A program made the position numbers and the translations under genes. From a bacterium (GTDB taxonomy: Bacteria; Auribacterota; UBA3054; B51-G9), in assembly GCA_029939815.1 (NCBI GenBank), contig JAOZSF010000060.1, positions 2,174 to 8,796 of the forward strand: a DNA stretch of 6,623 nucleotides, in the 5' to 3' direction. The notes under the pieces are model-generated. The model did not search any database, had not been told where the DNA came from, and saw only the letters and a list, made by a program, of their open reading frames with translations. Each line of letters starts with the position of its first letter. Position 1 is the stretch's first letter. Shown in pieces: positions 1 through 6,568 of this stretch.

Positions 1-2
1 TT

Positions 3-208
3 CATCCCTTTCAGGGAAGTTTTTTGTGTTGTTATTTCATTTCACAGGGTAGCCGCGATTTACAATCGCATCAACCCTGCGCTATCTTATTTAAGCCCTT
101 TGGGCTTTTCGTGTTTTTTCCGCAAAGCGGATAAATAAATCAGCCCATGGTTGCGCGTAAGCGCTACCTTGGGAAGATAAAATCCCCGTATTTTCCCTGA
201 AAGGGATG
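3..208. repeat. Inverted pair of multi-hairpin repeat units, REP/BIME- or MITE-like
   Basis: Two related units face each other. Unit 1 (plus strand, 3-107) has a mini-hairpin at 5-17 (TCCCT-TTC-AGGGA). Next comes a nested hairpin with outer arms CAGGGT 45-50 and ACCCTG 74-79 and inner arms GCGATT 55-60 and AATCGC 64-69. It ends in a mini-hairpin at 93-107 (AAGCCC-TTT-GGGCTT). Unit 2 (minus strand, 208 down to 119) has the same order: a mini-hairpin at 194-206, a nested hairpin with outer arms 144-151/166-173 (one mismatch) and inner arms 153-156/161-164, then a mini-hairpin at 119-131 (TCCGC-AAA-GCGGA on plus). The outermost 16 bp (3-18 and 193-208) are perfect inverted repeats. Shared blocks are CARGGTAG, AACCMTG and TTATTTA. 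No ORF or transposase is present. The left edge meets the window start, so the element may extend further. Family assignment is inference; the structure is read directly. Confidence 0.8.
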
Positions 209-212
209 CAGA

Positions 213-227
213 AAGCCCTTTGGGCTA
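213..227. repeat. Mini-hairpin overlapping the stop codon of the lipoprotein gene
   Basis: The sequence AAGCCCTTTGGGCTA folds as a 5-bp stem (AGCCC/GGGCT, 214-218 and 222-226) with a TTT loop. It repeats the mini-hairpin at 93-107, differing only at the last base. The TAG stop of the sulfatase/TPR gene (225-227) lies inside it. It could be the edge of a third, incomplete repeat unit, and could protect the 3' end of the mRNA. It has no T-run on the minus strand, so it is not a standard intrinsic terminator. Confidence 0.6.
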
Positions 228-2255
228 TTTCCGGTGACGTTTTTTTATTCTTTTCAAATACATTCTCGCGCTATCGTTATTTGGATTTAATTCTATCGCT
301 TTTTTAAATGCCCATTCCGCTTCATCATAATTCTTGGAAAACATACACGTTCGCCCAAATTTCATTATGCTTTTCTGGTCGTTTGTATCTGTAAGCGCCA
401 TAGATTTTGAAAACGCTTTGTACGCCACGTCATAATTTTTCATCACATTATTTATAAGACCGTAATTGTTCCAGGCAGATTTGTTACGCGGGGCTAAAGT
501 TACAGCTTTCCAAGCGTTAGATTTTGCGGTTTCAAATTTACCTAAAGATAGATTCGCTATTGCCATCGCCTGATAAGAAAGGTGCATATCCGGGCATCTT
601 TTCACGGCGAGTTCCGCGCAAAGGAACGCATTTGATTTTTTTCGCTGTTTAGCATAAGCAAGAGTCATATCATAAAACATTTTCGATTGCCAGACACTTT
701 CGGGATTTATTTTGTCAAATAATTTTACCGCATCGGAATATTTCCCGCGTTTGCAGTACAAACTTCCTAAACCTTTAATTACAAATTCATTTTTAGGATC
801 AATTCTATAACATTTTTCCATCATTGCAAGCCGCTCATCTGAATCTTCAGACCAGCGAAACATTTGTTCTGCCTGATTAACCGAATTTGTTTCCTGCATT
901 GGAGAGTTCCAATCCGGATGAGGAAAAACGGGTGCATCATCAGAAACTTTTCCAGGCGGCTGAGCCCCTATATACCCGAGTGAAGAGATCATTTTAACGG
1001 TTTCTTCATCCATCAAATTAATTTCCGGTTGAGCAGCACGAAGGTCTTTTACAGTGGAAAATAAAATTTCTTCAAGGGTGGATGAATTAGTATAAATCGG
1101 ATGAATTTCACCGGGATCTTTTAAAATATTAAATTCAACCGGTTTGGGCTGGCAAATCAGTTTTATTCCTTTCCGGCGAAATGAGTATCCGCGGCTGATG
1201 TTCATATTCAGTGTCTCCGGATATTCAGTTTCCGAAACGACTGGAACCTCACGCTTAATTTTTGACAGCAAATCAATTGCGGGACTCTCAATTTTAGCAG
1301 GATTTTTTACTCCGCAATAATTTAATACCGTTGGAAAAATATCATAAAGACAGGCAATATCATTTCTGATTTCTGGTTTTATTTTTGTTCCTGATATTAT
1401 CAGCGGAACATGCAAGGTTGTATCAAACAAAAAATGACCGTGAAATTTTTCACCGTGCTCTCCAAGGCCTTCGCCATGATCGGAAGTAACAATTACCATA
1501 TTATTATTATTCCCGCAAAATTCTTTCCAGGATTTCACCAGCTTACCTACCCAATGGTCTGCGTAACGAACTTCACCATCGTACAAAGATTCGTCTTCGC
1601 GGCGAAATTCTTTAGGGGGAGTATAAGGATCATGCGGATCATAGAGATGCACCCAAAGGAAAACCGGTTTATTTTTATCGGATTCTTTAAGTAAATCGAT
1701 AGCGGCAGAAATTGTTTTTTCCGCTATGCGTCCTCCTTTTTTATTTGAGCCATAAATTCTGTACGGGTCATTATATTTATCAAATCCCTGATTTATTCCT
1801 GTTTTGGATGATAAAACTTCCGCGCTGATTGCCGCGATTGTCTGATAACCGTTCTTTTTCAAAATTGTTGTAAATGTCGGAATTTCCGGTGATAAAGTTA
1901 CAGGCACATTCTGATGAAGTCCAAGCTGTAAAGGATGAAGTCCGGTGAATATTGCAGAGTGAGAAGGTAAAGTAAGCGGAACCGTTGTGTATGCGCGATT
2001 AAAAACCGTTCCGTTTTTCGCGATAGAATCAATATTTGGCGTTTTGGAATTTTCTTCACCGGAAATATAGCCGACACGGTCCGCGCGTAAAGTATCAATG
2101 GTAATGAGGAGAATATCAGGTGATTTCGCGGGGACTTGTATTTCCGGTTTTGAATTTAATTCACACCCGGCGAAAGACAAGCATCCGCCAAACGATATTA
2201 TTAATAATAATGTTTTAATAATAAAAAAAATATTTTTATTTTTTATAAATTTCAT
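225..2255 (-). CDS. Sulfatase-like (alkaline phosphatase superfamily) lipoprotein with C-terminal TPR repeats
   Basis: Predicted exported hydrolase or transferase, 676 aa from the ATG at 2255. An in-frame TTG at 2270 would add five residues; neither start has a Shine-Dalgarno, and ATG is preferred. A basic, hydrophobic leader ends at Cys31 (FAGC) or Cys25 (FGGC); both are imperfect lipoboxes, so a lipid anchor is likely but not certain. The sulfatase fold spans about 46-330: LLITIDTLRAD (metal Asp54), LTLPSHSAIFTG (95-105), YDPHDPY (His208), TSDHGEGLGEHG (Asp259, His260) and HGHF (272-275). The position of the formylglycine Cys/Ser in CxPSR is Thr95 and the Arg is His99, so classical sulfatase maturation is not expected. 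About five TPR units fill 482-660, probably for protein contacts. It lies 41 nt downstream of punA and may share its transcript. Substrate unknown; phosphodiesterase or phospho-transferase activity is as plausible as sulfatase. Confidence 0.85.
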   Translation of the reverse strand: MKFIKNKNIFFIIKTLLLIISFGGCLSFAGCELNSKPEIQVPAKSPDILLITIDTLRADRVGYISGEENSKTPNIDSIAKNGTVFNRAYTTVPLTLPSHSAIFTGLHPLQLGLHQNVPVTLSPEIPTFTTILKKNGYQTIAAISAEVLSSKTGINQGFDKYNDPYRIYGSNKKGGRIAEKTISAAIDLLKESDKNKPVFLWVHLYDPHDPYTPPKEFRREDESLYDGEVRYADHWVGKLVKSWKEFCGNNNNMVIVTSDHGEGLGEHGEKFHGHFLFDTTLHVPLIISGTKIKPEIRNDIACLYDIFPTVLNYCGVKNPAKIESPAIDLLSKIKREVPVVSETEYPETLNMNISRGYSFRRKGIKLICQPKPVEFNILKDPGEIHPIYTNSSTLEEILFSTVKDLRAAQPEINLMDEETVKMISSLGYIGAQPPGKVSDDAPVFPHPDWNSPMQETNSVNQAEQMFRWSEDSDERLAMMEKCYRIDPKNEFVIKGLGSLYCKRGKYSDAVKLFDKINPESVWQSKMFYDMTLAYAKQRKKSNAFLCAELAVKRCPDMHLSYQAMAIANLSLGKFETAKSNAWKAVTLAPRNKSAWNNYGLINNVMKNYDVAYKAFSKSMALTDTNDQKSIMKFGRTCMFSKNYDEAEWAFKKAIELNPNNDSARMYLKRIKKRHRK

Positions 2256-2296
2256 CTTTTTTGTGTTCAATCGACATTTTTTGGCGATTGTAAAAT

Positions 2297-3124
2297 TTAA
2301 TTCGCATCACCAAGACGGAGAAGCACTTTCAACATAAGTTCGACAAAATATTCTGTTGCTTGATCAGCGGTTTCCTTAACCTCTTCGTGAGTAAGTTTTG
2401 TTTTACTCAATCCCGCCGCCATGTTTGTTATTAAACTAACACCGCAAACTTTTATTCCCATGTGATTTGCCGCAATACATTCCGCAACGGTTGACATCCC
2501 GATAGCGTCCGCGCCGAGAATTCTGACCATATTAACTTCGGCCGGAGTTTCATAAGTTGGTCCCGTCATTCCCGCGTAAACCCCATTACGGATATCTATT
2601 CCGTTTTCGACAGCACATTCAACAATCAAATCGCTTAATTTTTTATTATACGCTTCCGTCATATCGGGAAATCGAGTTCCGAGAGAATCATCATTCGGTC
2701 CTGTCAACGGATTAGCGCATTGTAAATTAAGATGGTCACGAATAACCATTAATTCTCCAGGCGCGAAAGCGGGATTAACTCCTCCGGCAGCGTTGGTCAG
2801 AATAAGCGTTTTTATGCCGAGCAAGCCAAGTGTTCTGACAGGCAAAACAACTTTTTCCGGTGAATGTCCTTCGTAAAGATGAACACGTCCCTGCATAACA
2901 ACGACTTTCGCCTCCCCTACTTTTCCGAATACAAGTTTTCCACCATGACCTGTAACTGTCGGTTTAGGAAATTCATCAATTTCCTCATAAGGAATTACGA
3001 TTGAATTTTCGATAAAGTCGGCTAATTTGCCGAGACCCGAACCCAAAACAATAGCGATATCAGGAACAAAATCCGTTTTACTTTGAATACTTTTTACTGC
3101 TTTAATTATTTTTTCTTTGTTCAT
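2297..3124 (-). CDS. punA: Purine nucleoside phosphorylase, trimeric class I
   Basis: Cytosolic salvage enzyme that splits purine (deoxy)nucleosides with phosphate into free base and (deoxy)ribose-1-phosphate. The 275-aa length is typical of the trimeric family. Visible landmarks are the phosphate-site loop VLGSGLG (26-32, Ser29), His60 in TGHGG, the RVHLYEGH segment (80-87, Arg80 and His82), NAAGG (111-115), GPTYETPAE (188-196, with the base-binding Glu192), IGMSTVAE (208-215, Met210 and Ser211) and Asn234 in LITN, followed by LTHEEV (His246). The Glu/Asn pair matches the human-type enzyme that prefers 6-oxopurines (inosine, guanosine), so that specificity is inferred. The ATG at 3124 has no clear Shine-Dalgarno. 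It sits between rmuC and the sulfatase-like lipoprotein; no pathway link to either is evident. Some genomes name this gene pnp or deoD. The family is certain, the symbol less so. Confidence 0.95.
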   Translation of the reverse strand: MNKEKIIKAVKSIQSKTDFVPDIAIVLGSGLGKLADFIENSIVIPYEEIDEFPKPTVTGHGGKLVFGKVGEAKVVVMQGRVHLYEGHSPEKVVLPVRTLGLLGIKTLILTNAAGGVNPAFAPGELMVIRDHLNLQCANPLTGPNDDSLGTRFPDMTEAYNKKLSDLIVECAVENGIDIRNGVYAGMTGPTYETPAEVNMVRILGADAIGMSTVAECIAANHMGIKVCGVSLITNMAAGLSKTKLTHEEVKETADQATEYFVELMLKVLLRLGDAN

Positions 3125-3166
3125 TGTCGTGCCGGTTTAGAGTTAGTTACGAGTTACATTAATGAC

Positions 3167-3184
3167 CGTGCGATAATACGCACG
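3167..3184. other. GC-rich hairpin in the rmuC-punA gap
   Basis: CGTGCG (3167-3172) and CGCACG (3179-3184) form a perfect 6-bp stem around an ATAATA loop. No T-run follows on either strand, so it is not a canonical terminator. On the minus strand the loop reads TATTAT, and a TTGGCG-like hexamer (3194-3199) lies 15 nt upstream. A punA promoter here is possible but weakly supported because the spacing is short. Confidence 0.4.
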
Positions 3185-3191
3185 CTGAAAG

Positions 3192-3206
3192 TCCGCCAAA
3201 GGAGGA
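3192..3206. repeat. Imperfect mini-hairpin resembling those at the left end
   Basis: TCCGCC-AAA-GGAGGA pairs over six positions with one G/A mismatch and has an AAA loop. Its size, triloop and sequence resemble the TCCGC-AAA-GCGGA hairpin at 119-131. It may be a decayed single piece of the same repeat family; the match is short, so chance is possible. Confidence 0.3.
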
Positions 3207-3220
3207 TTATTTCATTGCAC

Positions 3221-3254
3221 CATTCATCATTCATCATTCATCATTCACCATTAT
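3221..3254. repeat. 7-bp tandem repeat (CATTCAT) across the end of rmuC
   Basis: Three perfect copies of CATTCAT (3221-3241) are followed by one CATTCAC (3242-3248) and a decaying half unit. On the coding (minus) strand the unit reads ATGAATG. The array contains the last two codons and the TGA stop of rmuC (3241-3243) and continues 20 nt beyond it. It is the second heptamer array in the window, the other being at 6569-6623. Confidence 0.85.
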
Positions 3255-4392
3255 TAATTACCGTTCTCGGTTGTTCATCAATCTTTTCAACTTCATTTAA
3301 TTTTTTCCCGTCGCCCGCGCCGAGTTCATCGAAACGTTTCATTTGCGGGATGATTTTTCTTTCAACCGAGCCAACAGCTTTATTAAAATTCTCAATTAAT
3401 TTATTAATGTTACTTCTTATAGAGTCAAGATGAGAAGTAAAAACGTTAATGCGGGAATAAAGTTCTTTTCCGAGTTTTGAGATTTCTCTTGCGTTTTCCC
3501 GCATATTAACTTGTCGCCAGCCAAACTCAATTGTTTGAAGTATAGCCATTAAAGTTGCCGGAGTAGCAATAATAACATTTTTCTGCATTGCGTAATCCAT
3601 CAAATTTGCATCATATTGAAATGCCGCTTCAAGAAAAGCGTCATTGGGGACGAACATAACCACGAATTCAATTCCTTCGGAGAATTCTTCCCAGTATGTT
3701 TTTTGTGAAAGTTCAGTCACATGATTTCTCATCGCTTTAGAATGCCGTTTCAAAAGTTCTTCACGTTTTATACCGTCAACTTCTTCGTAAGCCGATAAAT
3801 AAGCATCGAGTGATACTTTGGAATCCACAACAACTTCCCTATCTTCCGGCAAATGAACAACCATATCCGGACGTTTACGTCCTGATTCCAAAGTTACCGA
3901 CTGCTGTTCGTCAAAATCAATATGAATTGTCATTCCGGCAAGTTCAACAACGCGGCGAAGAGTAATTTCACCCCACCTTCCCCTTACTTCAGGTCGTCTC
4001 AGTGCATTAACGAGGTTACCTGTTTCACTTTTTAATTTTTCGTTTGAGTTAGTAACGTGCTGAAGTTCACTTTTAAGTTTCGCGAAAGTTTCGATTCTTT
4101 CTTTATCGACCAGTTTAATTTTCTCGGAAAGCGGGTTCAGAAGATTTGCGATTGCTTCTTTATGGTGACCGAGTTGGAGTTTAAGGATTTCATCTCTTTC
4201 TCCGGCCATTTTCGTAAGTTTTTCAGAATTTCTATCGAGTTCTTCCGCAGCGATGGCTTTAAAAGCATTTTTCATATTTTCGTCAGTGGACTCGAATTTC
4301 TTCAAACCTATTTTAACGGCAATTATCCACCCGATAAAAAAGCCCACCAAAAGCGTTCCTGCGCTAATTAAAATGACGAGATAAATGTTCAT
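3241..4392 (-). CDS. rmuC: RmuC family protein (DNA recombination-limiting, predicted nuclease fold)
   Basis: RmuC proteins limit rearrangements at short inverted repeats in E. coli; their biochemical activity is inferred from a PD-(D/E)XK-like fold. This 383-aa protein has an N-terminal membrane segment (about 3-26, rich in I, L, V and G), then a charged helical and probably coiled-coil stretch (about 30-130). The conserved core begins at RRPEVRGRWGEITLRRVVELAG (132-153). The nuclease-like signature is RPD (174-176) followed by VVDSK (188-192), giving Asp176, Asp190 and Lys192. IEFVVMFVPNDAFLEAA (241-257) and IIATPATLMAIL (274-285) are also typical of the family. The tail after about residue 350 is low-complexity and ends in NNGE, encoded partly by a heptamer repeat. 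The ATG at 4392 places the membrane anchor at the N terminus as expected; no Shine-Dalgarno is seen. It has its own probable promoter just downstream of the groEL terminator. Confidence 0.93.
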   Translation of the reverse strand: MNIYLVILISAGTLLVGFFIGWIIAVKIGLKKFESTDENMKNAFKAIAAEELDRNSEKLTKMAGERDEILKLQLGHHKEAIANLLNPLSEKIKLVDKERIETFAKLKSELQHVTNSNEKLKSETGNLVNALRRPEVRGRWGEITLRRVVELAGMTIHIDFDEQQSVTLESGRKRPDMVVHLPEDREVVVDSKVSLDAYLSAYEEVDGIKREELLKRHSKAMRNHVTELSQKTYWEEFSEGIEFVVMFVPNDAFLEAAFQYDANLMDYAMQKNVIIATPATLMAILQTIEFGWRQVNMRENAREISKLGKELYSRINVFTSHLDSIRSNINKLIENFNKAVGSVERKIIPQMKRFDELGAGDGKKLNEVEKIDEQPRTVINNGE

Positions 4393-4424
4393 AATAAAAG
4401 AAAGTAGTTGTTATTATTTGTATT

Positions 4425-4430
4425 ATTATA
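4425..4430 (-). promoter_or_regulatory. Probable -10 box for rmuC
   Basis: The minus strand reads TATAAT at 4430-4425, preceded by ATGA. Transcription would start near 4418, giving a leader of about 26 nt before the rmuC ATG. The hexamer 17 nt upstream (TATACT, 4453-4448) is a poor -35. The location, directly after the groEL terminator, supports a separate rmuC promoter, but the stretch is AT-rich and chance matches are easy. Confidence 0.45.
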
Positions 4431-4438
4431 TCATAATG

Positions 4439-4450
4439 ACTTTTAAAAGT
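4439..4450. promoter_or_regulatory. 12-bp perfect palindrome in the rmuC promoter region
   Basis: ACTTTTAAAAGT is self-complementary and lies between the groEL terminator and the rmuC -10 box, overlapping the -35/spacer zone. It could be an operator half-site pair, but it is all A/T except for the two ends, so the evidence for function is weak. Confidence 0.25.
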
Positions 4451-4461
4451 ATATTAATCAT

Positions 4462-4491
4462 AAAAAAAGCGGCTGCGTAAAACGCAGCCGC
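4462..4491 (-). terminator. Intrinsic terminator of the groES-groEL operon
   Basis: On the minus strand a perfect 10-bp GC-rich stem (4491-4482 with 4478-4469, GCGGCTGCGT type) with a three-base loop is followed at once by seven T residues (4468-4462). It lies 60 nt after the groEL stop. On the plus strand the same stem is followed by CTTTTTATT, so it could also work in reverse, though no plus-strand gene runs into it. Confidence 0.92.
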
Positions 4492-4503
4492 CTTTTTATT
4501 TCT

Positions 4504-4545
4504 ACTGTCGCTTAAGCAACAGTTTATGACTCTGTGAAAACACAG
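4504..4545 (-). other. Two small hairpins in the groEL 3' UTR
   Basis: Between the groEL stop and the terminator are CTGTG-AAAA-CACAG (4532-4545) and ACTGT/ACAGT (4504-4508 and 4519-4523), the latter enclosing the 8-bp palindrome GCTTAAGC (4510-4517). Together with the terminator they make three consecutive stems. They may stabilise the 3' end of the message; no T-run follows either one. Confidence 0.45.
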
Positions 4546-4551
4546 CCGGAA

Positions 4552-6207
4552 TTACATCATTCCGCCCATGCCGCCCATGCCGCCCATGCCACCCATGCCA
4601 CCCGCAGGAGGCATCATAGGTTCTTCTTTCTCAGGAAGATCAGTAACCATACATTCTGTAGTTAACAGAAGTCCTGAAATCGAAGATGAGTTCTGGATAG
4701 CTGAACGCGTAACTTTCGCGGGATCAATTACACCTGCAGCAACGAGATCTTCGTATTTGTCAGTTGCAACATTGTATCCGAAAGCGCCTTCGCCGTTTTT
4801 AATTTTTTCAACAACGATTGAGCCTTCAACGCCTGCATTCTGACAAAGAGTGCGAGCCGGGGCTTCAACGGCGGATCTAAGAATATCAACACCGATTTTT
4901 TCATCGCCTTTAACTTTAGTTTTTACTTTGTCAAGAACTGAAGCACAACGAATAAGTGCAACTCCGCCACCGGGAACTATTCCTTCTTCAACAGCTGCGC
5001 GTGTAGCGTGCAATGCGTCTTCAACGCGCGCTTTTTTCTCTTTAAGTTCTGTTTCAGTTGAAGCGCCGACTTTGATAACAGCAACTCCGCCTGCAAGTTT
5101 AGCGAGACGTTCCTGAAGTTTTTCTCTGTCATAATCGCTTGTAGTTCTTTCGATTTCAGCTTTGATCTGTTCTACGCGACCTTTAATTTCAGCTGCTTTA
5201 CCTTTGCCTTCAACAATAGTAGTGTTATCTTTATCGATAACCACGCGACCTGCTGAACCAAGCTGTTTGATATCAAGAGTTTCGAGTTTAAGACCTAAAT
5301 CTTCAGAAACGAAAGTTCCACCGGTAAGAGTCGCGATGTCCTGCATCATAGCTTTACGGCGATCACCGAAGCCCGGAGCTTTAACCGCGCAGCACTGAAT
5401 TGTTCCGCGAAGTTTATTGATTGTAAGTGTAGCAAGAGCTTCACCTTCGATATCTTCAGCAATGATAAGCATTGGTTTGCCTGATTGAACAACTTTCTGA
5501 AGAAGTGGAAGCAGGTCATTCATCGTGCTGATTTTTTTCTCAAAGATGAGAATGTAAGGATTTTCGAATATACATTCCATAGAGTCAGGATTTGTGATAA
5601 AGTACGGTGAAAGATAACCTTTATCGAACTGCATTCCTTCAACAACGTCAAGTGTAGTTTCAATTCCTTTAGCTTCTTCAACGGTAATTGTTCCGTCTTT
5701 GCCGACTTTATCCATAGCGTCAGCGATGGTTTTACCAATTTCTGTATCGCCGTTAGCAGAAATAGTTGCAACCTGCTTGATTTCAGCGGTTGAGTTAACT
5801 TTTTTCGACAAGTTGGCAAGTTCAGCAACGATTGCAGCAACCGCTTTGTCAATTCCGCGTTTAATACTGATTGAGTTTGCTCCTGCAGCAACGTATTTCA
5901 ATCCGAGTTTGTAAATTGATTCAGCGAGAAGAGTTGCTGTAGTTGTTCCGTCACCGGCAACATCGGAAGTTTTTGAAGCGACTTCGCGAACCATCTGCGC
6001 GCCCATATTCTGGAATTTATCTTCGAGGTCGATTTCTTTTGCAACGGAAACACCGTCTTTAGTAATAGTCGGTGAACCGAATTTTTTGTCAAGAATCGCG
6101 TTACGGCCTTTTGGACCGAGAGTCACTTTGACTGCTTTGCTTAAAGTTTCAACGCCTTTAAGAATTGCTCTTCTGGCGTTTTCGTCAAATAATAATTGTT
6201 TAGCCAT
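4552..6207 (-). CDS. groEL: Chaperonin GroEL (Hsp60), group I
   Basis: ATP-driven folding chamber, a double ring of 14 subunits that works in the cytosol with GroES. The 551-aa protein is full length. It shows LGPKGRN (30-36) and DVAGDGTTTA (82-91, with the nucleotide-site Asp86 matching E. coli Asp87). It also has KAPGFGDRRK (276-285) in the apical domain, VEDALHATR (395-403, with hydrolytic Asp397 matching Asp398) and the family signature AAVEEGIVPGGG (404-415). The tail is five GGM units ending in MM, the usual disordered floor of the cavity; the DNA behind it is a 9-bp tandem repeat at 4562-4603. The ATG at 6207 is set by the Shine-Dalgarno 8 nt upstream. It follows groES by 50 nt and ends at a strong terminator. 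No residue looks defective. The style of the N terminus suggests the PVC superphylum. Confidence 0.99.
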   Translation of the reverse strand: MAKQLLFDENARRAILKGVETLSKAVKVTLGPKGRNAILDKKFGSPTITKDGVSVAKEIDLEDKFQNMGAQMVREVASKTSDVAGDGTTTATLLAESIYKLGLKYVAAGANSISIKRGIDKAVAAIVAELANLSKKVNSTAEIKQVATISANGDTEIGKTIADAMDKVGKDGTITVEEAKGIETTLDVVEGMQFDKGYLSPYFITNPDSMECIFENPYILIFEKKISTMNDLLPLLQKVVQSGKPMLIIAEDIEGEALATLTINKLRGTIQCCAVKAPGFGDRRKAMMQDIATLTGGTFVSEDLGLKLETLDIKQLGSAGRVVIDKDNTTIVEGKGKAAEIKGRVEQIKAEIERTTSDYDREKLQERLAKLAGGVAVIKVGASTETELKEKKARVEDALHATRAAVEEGIVPGGGVALIRCASVLDKVKTKVKGDEKIGVDILRSAVEAPARTLCQNAGVEGSIVVEKIKNGEGAFGYNVATDKYEDLVAAGVIDPAKVTRSAIQNSSSISGLLLTTECMVTDLPEKEEPMMPPAGGMGGMGGMGGMGGMM

Positions 6208-6215
6208 TGTCTGGT

Positions 6216-6220
6216 CTCCT
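6216..6220 (-). promoter_or_regulatory. Strong Shine-Dalgarno of groEL
   Basis: AGGAG (within TAAGGAGACC on the minus strand) lies 8 nt before the groEL ATG and fixes that start. The upstream stretch CTTAAAATTAAAA is shared with the groES leader. Confidence 0.9.
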
Positions 6221-6257
6221 TATTTTAATTTTAAGTTAATTACTTTTTAGAATTCAT

Positions 6258-6542
6258 TTATTCAATTACTGCGAGAACATCATCTTCACGGATAAGTAAA
6301 TATTCTTTATCATCGTATTTGATTTCTGTTCCGCCGTACTTTGAAATAAGAATTGTTTCTCCTTTTTTCACTTCTAAAGGTACTCTTTTTCCATCAACAA
6401 GTCTTCCGGGACCAACTGCTTTAATAACAGCTTCCATCGGTTTTTCTTTTGCGCTGTCAGGAATTATAATTCCGCCTTTTACTGTGTCTTTAGGTTCTGC
6501 GCGCAATACCAAAAGATGATCATTTAGAGGTTTAATTTTCAT
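6258..6542 (-). CDS. groES: Co-chaperonin GroES (Hsp10)
   Basis: Seven-subunit lid of the GroEL chamber. The 94-aa length is standard. The N-terminal strand IKPLNDHLLV (3-12) is followed by the mobile loop (about 16-34) with GGIIIPDS (23-30), whose IIIP part docks on the GroEL apical domain. The roof region GPGR (44-47) and the closing strand DDVLAVIE (87-94) are also typical. The ATG at 6542 has AAGGAG 9 nt upstream. It is the first gene of the groES-groEL operon in this window, and a heptamer repeat lies directly in front of its ribosome binding site. No CIRCE inverted repeat is seen in the 81 nt available upstream, so regulation cannot be read here. Confidence 0.98.
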   Translation of the reverse strand: MKIKPLNDHLLVLRAEPKDTVKGGIIIPDSAKEKPMEAVIKAVGPGRLVDGKRVPLEVKKGETILISKYGGTEIKYDDKEYLLIREDDVLAVIE

Positions 6543-6551
6543 ACTCTTTTT

Positions 6552-6557
6552 CTCCTT
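6552..6557 (-). promoter_or_regulatory. Strong Shine-Dalgarno of groES
   Basis: AAGGAG on the minus strand lies 9 nt before the groES ATG. It follows CTTAAAATTAAAA, the same A/T tract that precedes the groEL ribosome binding site. Confidence 0.9.
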
Positions 6558-6568
6558 TTAATTTTAAG

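Noticed and set aside
1..230. CRISPR array at the left end
   Set aside because: The recurrent pieces are 13-15-bp hairpins in both orientations with uneven spacing, not regular direct repeats with unique spacers.
1410..1694. Plus-strand ORF of 94 codons inside the sulfatase-like gene
   Set aside because: It is antisense to a well-supported coding region, has no ribosome binding site and its product resembles no family I recognise.
3136..3157. GAGTTA direct repeats upstream of punA as a third heptamer array
   Set aside because: The two copies are 11 bases apart and the neighbouring bases do not keep a 7-base period.
3125..3240. Small gene or terminator in the rmuC-punA gap
   Set aside because: No ORF with a ribosome binding site and conserved features is visible, and the hairpin at 3167-3184 has no T-run.
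4562..4603. 9-bp tandem repeat at the end of groEL
   Set aside because: It encodes the ordinary GGM tail of GroEL and needs no separate explanation.
4568..5398. Plus-strand ORFs opposite groEL
   Set aside because: They are low-complexity products of the reverse strand of groEL codons (for example PPMPPM from the GGM tail), not genes.
5520..6092. Minus-strand ORFs in another frame within groEL
   Set aside because: They overlap an intact GroEL reading frame and give Leu/Lys-rich sequence without domain features.
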